This document shows positions 47,650 through 58,492 of a stretch of 64,000 nt of DNA, one piece after another. The stretch is from Isoetes taiwanensis (Eukaryota > Streptophyta > Lycopodiopsida > Isoetales > Isoetaceae). Each line of letters starts with the position of its first letter. Positions within the stretch are counted from its first letter, which is position 1. The notes under the pieces were generated by a model. The model was given only the letters and a program-made list of their open reading frames with translations. It did not search any database and had not been told where the DNA came from. Both the position numbers and the translations under genes were made by a program. Location: NCBI GenBank assembly GCA_021234155.1, contig JAJEKV010000009.1:12904546-12968545 (forward strand), given 5' to 3'.

Positions 47650-49880
47650 CACGCAAAACTATCCTGTATTTGAATTTGAATATATTGTGATAAAAGAATT
47701 TCGTGTCTGGGATGGGCGCCAAAGGGTGTGTTCAACGCCAAAAGGTATGCCCGTGCCGTGTGGCATGATCTGGACCATAAAAGCCACGAAACATTAAACC
47801 CAGCCCTAAAAAGTTTGCAAAAATGGACAGGTGCGACGAAGGAATAAAAAGGGGCGCACCGATGCTGCATACACATGAGATACAGATGAAGGCAGATTCC
47901 GCTTCCTGTGGTCAAGGTAAATTTATAATTCTTAGCTCTGCAAACCCATATCTTTTGATTTAGACTTCGTGCATAAATTCCTATCCTTGGTTCATATCTA
48001 TAGTTGCTGTGACGTTATTTTGATTCTCTCTTTTGCCACATCTCTGTGAAGTAAGGATATAGATTTAAGTCTCCTTCGAATGCGAACAAATGCTTGGAGC
48101 TCATACCTCTTCTCTGAGTACAGCAATGGATTTATCGACAAATTAGTGCTTGATATTCATAGTCATGATGACCTTGCAAAAGGGATGCAAGAATGGAAAG
48201 ATATTAAATATACGCTAAAGAAGACAAGAACTAAAGCAGCTCTCATAGCAGTTTTGCCAAATTAGGAAAACAATACAAACCCAAATAGGGGGGTGTCACA
48301 GCGGTGTGACAGAATGGAGAATATAAACTAGAAGGATACAAGAAGAGGGCCAATGATCTTGAGTGACCAATGATCTAAAATTAGAGAGGACCCAGGATAC
48401 CTATGGAGTCCAACAGTAAGATTGTTTTCTGCTGGCTCTATTATAAATGATGAGATGCATTTAATTGATCTTCCAAGAATGCTATTTTGTTATCTGTTGC
48501 TTGAAACTGATATGCATATGCATGGTAGATAAAAAAAAAAATCATGCCCTTTTTGTCGTGATGCTTTTTATGGGTGCAAGATAATTGGGACTGCATTCCG
48601 GCATGGACCGGTGGGGTCCTGCGACCGGTGTTAGCCGGGAGCGGGTCACGGGTCCTGCCGGAATGCGGGACCAATTTCCTTGCACCCACAATATAGTACT
48701 TGGGGAGCCATTTTTTCCCTATGCTTTTTTGTTTTCCTGTCCGCCTTTCAGGGATGGCCATGGCCGCCTTTCAGGGATGGCGAAGAAGGCCAAAGTAACG
48801 ATGGAGCAAATTGAGTGCAATGAAGGCAGCATCCCTGTAAATCACCTCATTATAAAGCTTTTGTTTGTATTTCGACGGTTTTTTAGTTTAGGCTTTTCGA
48901 AAAAAAAGGGACCCTGAAATTATAGGGTCAAACATCAGGTTTTTTCAATCTGAAAAACACAGTCGAGATTCAGTGGATTCAATCCGTCGGCCCCTGCCTC
49001 CGTCCCCTGCTTCCGTCGGCCCCTGCTGTCCCCTTCTAACCGGCGCCGCCAATATTCCTGGCGAATAAATGCCAGAAAAGCAAGAAAAGGACAAAATTTT
49101 AGGGTCCATTTTTTTTCTTCAGTGAATTTCGGCGAAATTTCGAGGTGACGTGGCAGATCCACAAGCGGCTGACGCCGAAATTTCGAGGTCGCCAAAATTA
49201 CACCTTCCTAAAACTTATGTATTTGCTTGTCTTTGTAGGGATTCTCCACAGGCGTCTAGCATGTCGGAATTTGATGGATCTTGGGTCGCTAGATTTCAAG
49301 CTATGGCCACCAGGTTCAAGCTTTGGTAAAGCTTGCTTTGCTACGGCAGTACTTTTTTGCAAAGCCATACAACCAGTATTCCTCTGTTTTTGCATTCCTC
49401 TGTTTTTGCATGCAAGCCAGACAAATAGTATTCCTTTGTTTTTCTTAATGCCATGCAAGCCATAGTGCAGGAGGATTTGATCTTAAGATCTGCCTGACAT
49501 AGACCTTGATGCTGAATCCAAATCCAGCATCAGGGATGGTTCAATTTGTTAATTAGGTTCCAATTTTTCTTCCTTAGCTCCAAGGCTTTGTCCCGCAATC
49601 TACAGCACTTGTATTGTGTCCACGTTTAAGCATAGCTCCACTGTTTAAGCATAGCTCCACTCCTGTTTCTTCCCTTTCTTCTCTAGCCAGTCTTGTCTAA
49701 AGAGACAGAGTACCTAATACCATTCTGCAATAGAGGAATGCCACGTGGCACGTTTATATTAACACACAACAAAAAATGGTGACCCAAGTGGTATATTGAA
49801 GCGTGTAAATTCATAAAAGTAATTTATATTCACTTAAACTGGGGATGTGCAAAATGCAATTAGACTTGATAAATGTCTCG
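47650..49880. other. Intergenic, upstream of the coiled-coil gene
   Basis: A short plus-strand ORF (48,080-48,265, 61 codons) is unassigned. Small direct duplications include 'gccgcctttcagggatggc' at about 48,740 and 48,763, 'gaaatttcgaggt' at 49,133 and 49,174, 'attcctctgtttttgca' at 49,377 and 49,395, and 'tgtttaagcatagctccact' at 49,630 and 49,650. No gene is supported. Confidence 0.5.
48571..48688. mobile_element. Fold-back MITE-like element
   Basis: Arms of about 33 bases beginning TGGGTGCAAG and reaching gcattccggca are inverted repeats (48,571-48,603 and 48,656-48,688, about 85% identical) around a GC-rich loop with its own accggt hairpins. No clear target duplication was found, so the transposon type is open. 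Confidence 0.55.
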
Positions 49881-49884
49881 TCTA

Positions 49885-50055
49885 TTTATATATTGCGACG
49901 GCCAGGGCCGTTGCGAACATTTCTCTTTCTCAACTCCCTTGCATTCCGAATGTGCGCCAAATAACCCTGCATTATGGTTCTAATGTTAGTATCTTTCAAG
50001 AACATGCGGGATTTGAACCTGCACCATTGTCTTGTGTTCCTTGCCCATTAGATAC
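49885..50055 (-). mobile_element. tRNA-derived SINE-like element
   Basis: On the minus strand a tRNA-like head (from about 50,055) holds a perfect box B, GGTTCAAATCC (50,009-50,019), in the context gtgcaggttcaaatcccgca. It is followed by a body with 'agatactaacattagaac', 'ccataatgca' and 'agagaaatgttcgc' ending near 49,885. The body is shared with the copy at 29,305-29,395, which supports a dispersed family. Box A is weak. Confidence 0.55.
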
Positions 50056-50175
50056 ATAGATGCCGACATCAACCACCAAAAAATCCTTTTTGAGGTTTTC
50101 TTTTCTCTTTTCTTTTTTTCCTTTTAAAATTTCCTTATCTGGTTTTTTTTTTTTTTACTTTTCCTTTGTTTTCTG

Positions 50176-50197
50176 GTGTGTGTGTGTGTGTGTGTGT
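50176..50197. repeat. (GT)11 microsatellite
   Basis: A perfect GT dinucleotide run sits inside a T-rich low-complexity stretch (50,090-50,210). Confidence 0.95.
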
Positions 50198-50427
50198 TTT
50201 TTTTTCCTCCTTCTGCAACCATTCAGTAGCTATAATATAATGTTTTATCACAGGTTTATGGGTTTTCATTCCAACATTGGCTGTGAGCCATTGATGGGCA
50301 GGATATTCGTGGCATTGTTCCAGATCCATGGCTATTATCAATTCACCAGAAAAATTCCATGCCAAATCCTATGGTCTCGATTGGACATATATATAGTCTA
50401 AAAAGAGCATTTCCATAATAAACACAC

Positions 50428-50606
50428 AATTTCTACAACGGTGTATAAAGAGCATTTATATAATTTCTACAACGGTGTATAAAGAGCATTTATATAAGAT
50501 GTGGCTTGCAAAAGGACGCATAGCCCGAATAAATCACAAAGATGCATATCCCAAATGAATCACAAAGATGTGGCTTGCATGACGATGCATAGCCCGAATA
50601 AATCAC
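50428..50606. repeat. Two consecutive tandem duplications
   Basis: A 34-base unit ('aatttctacaacggtgtata' plus 'aagagcatttatat') occurs twice at 50,428-50,496. It is followed by two copies of 'gatgtggcttgca' through 'atagcccgaataaatcac' at about 50,499 and 50,568, with a third partial copy between. Confidence 0.85.
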
Positions 50607-51411
50607 CGACAACCCGGAAGACTCATCTGCTGTTGCTGCCCAAGGATGAAACCAGAACTCTGGAACGAATCCTCTGCTAGTACTGTGAAGAAGCAACGTA
50701 GCTCACTTAGAAAGCAAACAAAAACTTTCACGGCAAAAACAAACCCCAAAAAACCATCGCTTGCCCTCCTCAATCCCGCTTGACTGAATCGTGACAGAAA
50801 CTACAGATGGCGATCGCTACGCTGTTCCACTGCCCCCGAATCATGCCAGAAAATACAAGACCCAATCCTCTCGCCGTGGAACGGCATCAAAAGAACAGTG
50901 TCTGCACCCAGCCAGATCCTTAAATCTGCAACATTACAAAAACAAAGAAAGAAGACAAAGAAAACGAAATAAAGAAAGAAGCCTATGCTGTGCAAAACCA
51001 AAACAAAGAAAAAAGTCTGTGCAACCGAGCATCCTGTGCTCTTGTTATCTAAAAAAATATGAAAACAAAGGAACCAGGGATCTTCACGCCAAGCATGCCC
51101 TTCAACACAACATGAAGAGCCATGCGCTGCAAAGCCCTGTCAATCGGATTTGCAAAGCCCTGCGCTGCACGCCCCTGCCCTGCACTCTCCGCAAAATAGA
51201 AAGGAGCATAAAATAGAAAGGAGCATGTCCTTTTATCCGCACAGTATAAATACTTTTTCTATTCTAAGATGACAAAAAATCATAAAAACACATCAAAATA
51301 GCAACATGACCACTAAACGCAATTAAGCTGCTCAAACATCGCGAAATATACCAACCACTGATTCCAACCACTGATTCCCAAATACCAAACTAAAATCGCA
51401 GAAGTTTATAG

Positions 51412-51727
51412 TAAGTGGGTTTTGAGCCTGGGTGGGGGTTGCCCATAACCAATGGCTTGACCACTAGGCTGTCAGCGCGATGGACATATTTTTTACTTTT
51501 TGAACCACTCGAGAATAACCAGTGGGTTTTGAGCCTAGCTGGGTCACCCATAACTAATAGCTTTATCACTAGGCCATCATCGCAATGGTTATCGTTTATA
51601 TATTTTGTTTATAAAGTTATTGTTGTTTTTATTTAACTCTTTTTGCCACCACCCGATGGTAGCCAGTGGGTTCTGAACCTGGACGGGAGCTGCCCATAAC
51701 CAATGGCTTAACCACTAGACCGCCATC
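51412..51727 (-). repeat. Three tandem tRNA-like modules on the minus strand
   Basis: Copies lie at 51,414-51,484, 51,521-51,587 and 51,665-51,727. On the minus strand each reads from a box A-like ctagtggttaagcc (51,705-51,719 in the best copy) through 'ttggttatgggca' to a box B-like GGTTCAGAACCC (51,668-51,679), with an inter-box distance near that of a tRNA. The ends agtggg and cccact can close an acceptor-like stem. They are not canonical tRNAs. They are separated by T-rich spacers of 36 and 77 bases. Confidence 0.55.
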
Positions 51728-52232
51728 TGTTTTTCTTAGTTTCATATAAAACACCAATGAGGGAAATTCCATAGTAATCGAGTAGCAGGCCATGTATCGA
51801 ATGGGCAAATGGTGGCACCTATAAAAGGTGGAGAGGATATACCTTATTTGAAGTCTAGTTCCTTATCATCTTATTGCATGAACAAATTGGGATACCTTAT
51901 TTGAAGCCCACATCCTTAAAAACTTATATGTGACCTGCATAGAAAAAGAGTGAGACAAACGTACATGAGCGAGTCTTTTCTCGTCCGCATACGACTAAGT
52001 GCAATGTATAATTAGCCATGTGTGAATACATCAATATGCAATGTAAACAAAATGATGTAGTAAACATACATCAAATAATATCGTGATTTCGATTAGAATG
52101 ATTGGCTCGTCCATAGAGAATAACATAAACAGATTAGAGAAATGGTGCAGTAAGCATACCGCTTATAAGAGGACATTTTTAGGGATATAAAAGGATGATC
52201 ATGTACAATAGTAGAATATAGAAGATGATGGC

Positions 52233-52273
52233 TCTTTATATAAAACTAGAAAATTGCCCAGCTTCGGTGGGCA
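52233..52273 (+). mobile_element. Possible Helitron-like 5' end
   Basis: The sequence begins TCTTTATATAAAACTAG and runs into a perfect 6-bp-stem hairpin, tgccca-gcttcgg-tgggca (52,255-52,273). This layout resembles Helitron-type 5' termini. No matching 3' CTRR end was identified. Confidence 0.3.
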
Positions 52274-53082
52274 GTCATGTAGTTGCATAACAATCATTTT
52301 CTATTTTGTGGGGATTATACGTGCTTTAGTGAAGATGGAATTTTGAAGCAATATGCATATATTCTAGGGTCCAACATTTTATTGATTTTAGATATTTTAG
52401 CATCTTGATGCTAGACCATTTACAATTATGCTTACTCTCAAATAGACAGCAAGTGCAAGTTGTTTGAGAAGGCATGCAACCATAAGTCATTATTGAAATC
52501 CTTACTTGAATTTCCACAAAAGGAAGCTTGCACGATAACATTGCTTTATCAAATATCGAACTTACTTGTGACATTTTTGTGTCTTTTCCTTGAAGAAGAT
52601 ATAAGTACATAAGGTCTTATATAATTTTGTACTTCGTTTTCTCTAAATCAAGCTAGCCACAGAAAAGGAAGTAGGAAGAATCTTGACAATGCAAGACTTC
52701 TATATAGAATCCGCTATAATAAGAGAAAGGCCACTACGTGATGATTTAATGCTGGAAAACAAAACAGAGTTGGCAAGTGCAAACATACTGTGAGAGATAT
52801 TTATCTGCATATTAAAGATGAGATGCCAAAGAAATGTCTACGTCAATCAGAACTTATGCATGTATTTTATCTTTCAACAGAGCAAGTGTTATTACATATC
52901 TCTTACAAAAATACTTATGGTGGCAGTGCTCAAATGTTGAAGTTAAATTGTTCAATGATTTATATTGTCAAAATAATTTTGCAACTTTTCAAAGACTTGC
53001 ATTGTCAAAAGAAATTTGCAACTTAATAAATTTGTATTCCAAGCTACAGTATGCTTGTTAAATGTTGGAATAAGATTATGTG

Positions 53083-53145
53083 TTGGGTCCCATAGGCCGA
53101 TTGATCTCCGTAGATGATAAAAAACATTCAATTCAATAAAATAAC
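53083..53145 (+). mobile_element. 5'-truncated LINE 3' end (plus-strand copy)
   Basis: The sequence 'ttgggtcccataggccgatt', 'gatctccgtagatgataaaa' and then a tail of attca/attcaat repeats matches the 3' terminus of the LINE family seen inverted at 24.0, 62.3 and 62.8 kb. Only about 45 bases precede the tail. Confidence 0.65.
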
Positions 53146-53943
53146 GTCATAGGACTTTCAAATGGCCGCAACTTTCATATAAAGAAATGCATAATAGTTA
53201 AAGTAAGTTTATTACCTTGAAAGTTGGTTAAAAAAATGCATAAGATTTATACCTATATTATGCTATTGTGAGTGCTTGTGGTAGTCTAGAATGGTAGGAA
53301 GCCTCTTAGAACAAAGAAAGTTGGATATGTAAAAATGATAAAGTAGTTTTGTTGCATGGAGGGGGAATTGCAATTGATGGTGAGAATTGCAAGGACACGT
53401 GAGAATTGCAAGCGTGTCAAGCTAGTGAGCCATGGCATTTTCTTGAAAGGTAGAAGCCACATTGTTGAACGAATTATCTCAAGTTGTGTGTCCGTTTGCA
53501 GCAAGTTCCAGTAATAATCCTGAAAGGTGCATAATAACTCTTGAGAGGTGGATAATAACTCTTGAGATAAGTAAGTATAAAGTATAATATGCTAGTTCTA
53601 GGAGTCAAATGTTTCTGGAGAATTTAGATAGATCACCTAGTAATGCATTTGATAAATGCTACTTACTATGACAATGCAAATTTTAAAATAAGCAAGAGAG
53701 GAAGAAGACTGTAATAACAAAAGAACAGAGGTATCTCACCCTTTCGCTCATACTCTACTATTCGTGGCCAGCTTCGGTATAATAAGTTCACTAATGAAGA
53801 TTTCTAGCAGCTAGGGCTGCATCAACCTAAACAATCGAACTCATAGTCCCTGCCTATACAACATGCGCACTTGCTGTTAAAACTCCAGAGGCCGTAATCT
53901 CAATGCTTTCATTTTTAAACAGTTTTAAATAGTATTAAGAAAG

Positions 53944-54068
53944 TTATGCATTGCCGAGGCTACCACTGTTAAAGTCATTTTCCTTGCAATTCTCACCATC
54001 AGAAGATGCTTTGCTTCCAAATATCCCCACCAGAGCATTCAGAAGCTTAATAACTTGGAATTTTCCCT
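53944..54068 (-). CDS. Possible terminal exon of an unknown gene
   Basis: After an acceptor (tccatgcag) the minus strand is open for 41 codons to a TAA (GKFQVIKLLNALVGIFGSK, then an acidic, Asn/Ser-rich tail). The residue pattern looks coding, but I do not recognise the family and no upstream exon could be joined, because a poly(T) run and LINE-like sequence follow at 54,166. Confidence 0.25.
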
Positions 54069-54165
54069 CTGCATGGAAAATATATTGCAGTATGTAATAG
54101 GTAATGATCTCGTAATCAGATGTCAATATAACTCTTTAAAAGCCAAAAGCCTAACCTGAAAGAGA

Positions 54166-54330
54166 TTTTTTTTTTTTTTTTTTTTTTTTTTGGTGAAATA
54201 GTAAAGCTTTCGTAAGAGCCGCTCCTCTGCTTAAAGCTTTGTGGGTCTGCTAATAGAAGAGCCCGTGAAAAAAAAAGAAACTGCAATCACCCTGCATCGT
54301 TTAGCAGGAAAACCCTAAGCGATGTACTAA
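54166..54330 (-). mobile_element. Poly(A)-tailed retroposon 3' end
   Basis: On the minus strand, sequence ending 'cgaaagctttactatttcac' runs straight into 26 A residues (T at 54,166-54,191). This is how L1-type LINEs and their SINE partners end. The 5' limit is unclear; 'ctgcaatagaagagcc' and 'accctgcatcgttt' phrases are duplicated at 54,275-54,380. Confidence 0.55.
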
Positions 54331-54334
54331 TAGA

Positions 54335-55095
54335 AACTGCAATAGAAGAGCCGAACCGCCCTGCATCGTTTCATTGCATGATCTACAAGCAGCAGAGGAA
54401 ATAGGAGGAACACCTTGAACGATCGTCTTGGAAAACAATTAATTTGAATGAAAAGAAAAACGTCATTCAAGTTAATTATTTTTTTTCCATGCCTTGCGCG
54501 AGAAATAACACCCCGTGGCGAGTGCGAATTTTTGGAGGGTTTTTCTGGGAAGGGTTTAGAGGGTTTATTAGATTATGTCTTCTTTTTTTTTTAATTTTGT
54601 CAATGGTTCTGAGGTAAAAGAATGCACTTCTAGACTACATATTATAATAAATATAACTACACCAAAGTAATATATTGTCATACCATTATAATAAATACAC
54701 CATACTCCTTACTATGTTATGTCCATACATCATAGTGCCCATACTATTATAATACATATAACTGCGTTAATGTTCATACTGTTATTATCATGTTCACAGT
54801 ATAGGCATAGAAAAAGAGAGCATTGTAAAGCAAATTGTTTGAAGTAAACAATGGAAGCCAAAACACTATGAGAAACAATAATGTTATGAAAATACAGCCA
54901 CAAGAAGTCGTCATCCTTCTTCACACTCATCATCTACAAGCTGACAACGTCGACGTCTCCTTTCCACTTGAATTGGGGATTCCATTGTTGACAATAGTGA
55001 TGCTACTGATTCTGCATACACAGGAAGAATGCTAATACGTAAAGAAAGTTAAGTAGCATTGACATAAATGCCAAAAAATTACAGTAGAAAAAAAC
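54335..55095. other. No gene recognised
   Basis: AT-rich sequence with repeated 'cataccattataataaata' and 'catactattataatacat' phrases (54,680-54,790) and short ORFs only. Confidence 0.5.
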
Positions 55096-55102
55096 AAACA
55101 TA

Positions 55103-55704
55103 CTATGAAGGTTCTTCATCTTCCTCTGCCACTTCGTCGTCTGAATCCTCGGGATGATCAATGTTCTTTTCATCAAACTTTTGTGAAACACTTGCTAATG
55201 CAGATAGACGAGATGCCTTTACATGTTCCACTAACAGCTTATCATTGTCCAATCCATAGCAGTGACGAGATAAAATAGCAGATGCCACCAATGCTGAACC
55301 TGTGCCGCTAAGTAGGTCCAATACCAAGCCTTCTCTTGGACTAAAATTCTCAATAATAAACTCCATGAAAGAAATGGACTTCTCAGTGGATTTCCTACCA
55401 GGCGTAGTAGGACTTGCTGTAAGTTTACTGCCTTCCATGAAGAAATGAGCAAGAGATTGCTTGGAGATTGAAAGACGTTTGTCTGAAATGGAAAAATATT
55501 AATAAAACATGAAACCAGATATAGTAAAACGAAGATAAACATAAAATAAATATACATGAAATAAGATAGCTTATAATGTAATAGATAAAATTGAAGATCA
55601 CTTACTTGAGAACTGAACATTACTCTGAATTGTAGCTGTTTGATTATTTTTATTTTCTAAAAATTGGCCTCTATTGTAGGATATGCCAATGGATAAATAA
55701 GAGT
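55103..55704 (-). CDS. DNA N4/N6-methyltransferase-like protein, C-terminal exons (5' end not found)
   Basis: Two exons are supported: about 55704-55606 and 55482-55103. They join in phase across a GT-AG intron (FS|NKRLSISKQSLAHFF). The last exon reads MEFIIENFSPREGLVLDLLSG, with LDLLSGTGS as an SAM-binding motif I (GxG type), GLDNDKLL as the acidic strand after it, and an acidic tail ending EEDEEPS before the stop. The layout of a 'KS..FMEFII' helix followed by motif I is that of the N4-cytosine/N6-adenine methylase family (order gamma/beta, with motif I near the C-terminus). The catalytic (D/N/S)PP(Y/W) motif should lie upstream and was not identified; a MULE relic begins about 400 bases upstream in the opposite orientation. 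Whether the gene is complete elsewhere, or is part of a mobile element, is open. Confidence 0.65.
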
Positions 55705-56109
55705 CTTGAAAGTAAAGTCCACCAAAAAGATGAAGTTGGAAAGATCATCTACTTAAAACAGCACTGCAAATACCAATTTTTCCATGGTTCCAAATTTCCA
55801 TACCAACTTCATGATGAAGAAAATGGTCGGTGCTATATCTTCAAAATGTCCACAACAGGAGCAGGTTCTGGAGTGGAACTTGTCAATTGAATGCGTCCAG
55901 GAGGAGATTTAGAAAGCTCTTGGGTACATTTTGACCACGTAAAATGCACTGTTGGGTGGACTACTTTAGCATGTCATGTGTATGACCCAAGGTGATATTT
56001 TTTTCATCATGTCTTTCACTTGCCATTTCAAATTTTTTATTTACTTACTGTGATTTCTGAAATGTACAGTATGCGTTGCCTTCTTACAATAGCAACATGT
56101 GACATGAAA

Positions 56110-57823
56110 ACGGAGAATACGGAAGCTCAGATAAAGTTCTGGACAAAGCTAAACTTGTTATGATACTAAAGAACTCACCACCTGCTCAGTTCAAAGGATT
56201 CATGGCAGACGAAGCTCAGGCTAATTGGAATGCAATTCGGGTTGTGTTCAATGATGGCCAGCCCATGGAAGGAAAGGAACGTGGCTGTAAGTTCCATTGG
56301 GAACAATGTCTTTAGCGACACACAAATAAGTACATATTCCAAGAGCATAGACAAGAGCATCTAAATTTGTGCAGGGCATGGAGATCAGCACCCACTGCAG
56401 AGGATGCTGAGGTTGCATTTCAAAAATATTGTCGGAGTTGGTGGCTGGAAAAACTAGCCCTTCGGACATAAGTTCATTAGGCTCGTTGGCTAGCATGGTG
56501 GCATCAAAGAGTGAGCGATGGGGCAACTTCATAGAGGATGGAGTGAATCTAGCAACCTGCAGCTCAAATCCCTAACACTAATCTATCGAAATCAGTACAT
56601 GCTAGTTGGCTAGCATCAACAGGGTACGTGAATAAATTATCCTTGTACGATGCTTGCTTGTACGATCTGACAGAAGTGTGCTTTGCTACAAAGTGCAAAG
56701 TGCAAAGCACATAGAGAACACAATTTTGTTGGAATAGGTTCAGGGATGGATACCTTAATGCGCAGAATGGGCACTCCAGTGACTAGTAACGTTACTCCAT
56801 CTGCTTGTGTCGCCAGTCCAACCTCGGCCGCTTTTACATAGTGGTTTAAGGGCCATTCATGCAGGTTCAGGAGGAAACAATCAGACTGTGCTAAAAAGGA
56901 CAAGGGATAGCACAGAATATAACAAGGATGTGGGTTCTGGTAGCCATCGTCCAGACAAGAGGGCCCATACTCGGTCTAGAGTTAGGGTAGATGCTTCAAA
57001 AAAGCGGAATATAATATTTGATGATGCTACATACCTTGTGGCGCGAGTACGATTTCTTTGCCGGGGGAATGGGCTATTAGAAGAACGAGCCCGGTAGTAA
57101 AATAAGATGTCAAGGTAGAATAAAGTCCAATGGTCGAAGATGCAATGCTGAAATTAATAAAGTTCGATGTAGTCTACTATTGCACCATGCTTCACTGGGC
57201 AAAGAAAAGTAAATGGGAGAGAGGTCACACAAAGATTTTGGTTTTGTCCTCAGAATGTGCAGCATACTTACTATCCAGCTGCAGGCATCATAGCCATACC
57301 GGGCTTCGTCCGGAAGATTGGCTGTGGCAAAAGGAGTAAATATAACTAGTGCGAGTTGGAAACATTGGAGAGAGGGAACTATTCCTTAGAGGGATTACCC
57401 CACGGAACTCAATGCCCGATATGGCTAGTGGGAATTCTTCTACTTTGAGCGACTCTGTCCACTTTCATGGAACGTTTTGGCAAGCGCATGAACAGACGAG
57501 GGAAGCTTTGTGTAGAAGCTGGAACAAAGCTTAATCAAGCTTTACAACTAGAGTGTGATATTGAGTCTGTAAAGGTCAATATCACCAACAGGGATGTTGC
57601 ATACCAGTTGCGTCGACCAGAATCAACTTATACAGTGAGGGTATGCAAGCATCCCACCTGCACATGCCCGGATTTCATGGGTAGAGAACTGAAAAAGATA
57701 TACATTCCATGCAAACATCTGATGTACGTATTTGCGAAAGTCCTAAACCACGACCCCAGGTTTTTCTTGGACATCATTCAGCCTGTATTGACAGAGGATG
57801 TTCTCCAAAGGGTCCTCGCCTGA
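56110..57823 (+). pseudogene. MULE-type transposase relic with SWIM zinc finger
   Basis: On the plus strand, 56,180-56,470 reads DEAQANWNAIRVVFNDG, then GKERGCKFHWEQC and RHTNKYI, typical of the segment after the catalytic core in Mutator-like transposases. The C-terminus at 57,467-57,823 carries the SWIM zinc finger CTCPDF...IPCKHLMYV (C-x-C ... C-x-H). Stops and shifts interrupt the stretch between them. MULE transposases cut and paste DNA; SWIM fingers contribute to DNA or protein binding. The DDE residues are not visible, so it is a relic or a domesticated remnant whose last 118 codons stay open. Confidence 0.75.
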
Positions 57824-57824
57824 G

Positions 57825-58060
57825 GAAAAATAGTTCTTGGTAGGAAGATTCCCATATCAAATTATAATAGTTATTAGTGTGGTAATCAGCGATTTCGTTA
57901 AATGTTGACTCAACTTGATTTCATTATGGTATGCATATGTTATAACCTTCACACTACACATGTTCATTAGATGAACACAAAATTGTTTTATGTTAAAAGG
58001 TCTTATAGTGAATTTTGCTACATGAAAAAAAATGGCGACTGGTGCGGCATGCCACAATAG
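57825..58060. other. No feature seen
   Basis: AT-rich, with only shadows of ORFs. Confidence 0.5.
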
Positions 58061-58064
58061 AATA

Positions 58065-58450
58065 TTCTAAGGAATATTCTCCCATGGAACCCTCCAAGCC
58101 ATCTCCAAAAAAAACCCTCCAAATAAAATCCCCCCCCCCTCCGTGGCAGACATGAATAAATTATAAGTGGCATATTTGCACTCACTAATGCCACATGGCT
58201 CGTTCTGAGCCATCAATAAGAGTTGAAGGACAGTGAGACAATCTGGGCCATTGATTGGGGTGGAGGGACAGACATGTGAGAGAAAGGTCATGTTAAAAAA
58301 AACCCTTTCATTAATTGTACAATTTTAACGGCCTAGATATGCCACGTGGCACAATGTGGGCCGTTGATTGGGGTGGAGGGACAGACGCCAATTTGTGCCG
58401 TCGATCGGGCGGATAGACAGACGCCACGGTTTTATAATATAGGATAATGA
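58065..58450 (-). mobile_element. Possible non-autonomous Helitron-type segment
   Basis: On the minus strand, just after an A, the sequence starts TCCTATATTATAAAACC (58,445-58,429), continues gtggcgtctgtctatccgcc, and then has repeated 'gtccctccaccccaatcaa' blocks near 58,370 and 58,254. The TC start with an AT-rich beginning resembles Helitron 5' ends, and it lies next to a Helitron helicase. A convincing CTRR end with hairpin was not found. Confidence 0.35.
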
Positions 58451-58492
58451 CTTGCAAAAATGAGGACGATGTTTGTTGTACGTTTTGTTGCA

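Larger units (their letters stand above)
51740..53940. other. AT-rich region without recognisable genes
   Basis: Nothing coding is supported. It contains a possible Helitron-like terminus (52,233-52,273) and a LINE tail (53,083-53,145), listed separately, and the duplicated phrase 'ggtggataataactcttgag' near 53,526 and 53,546. Confidence 0.5.

Noticed and set aside
50791-51216. 141-codon Lys/Arg/Gln-rich ORF
   Set aside because: It is low-complexity and A-rich, includes repeated 'gcaaagccctg' phrases, and has no domain or splice context.
55231-55620. 129-codon minus-strand ORF overlapping the methyltransferase exons
   Set aside because: It is the wrong frame: it reads through the intron, while the other frame carries the SAM-binding motif and closes splice phase.
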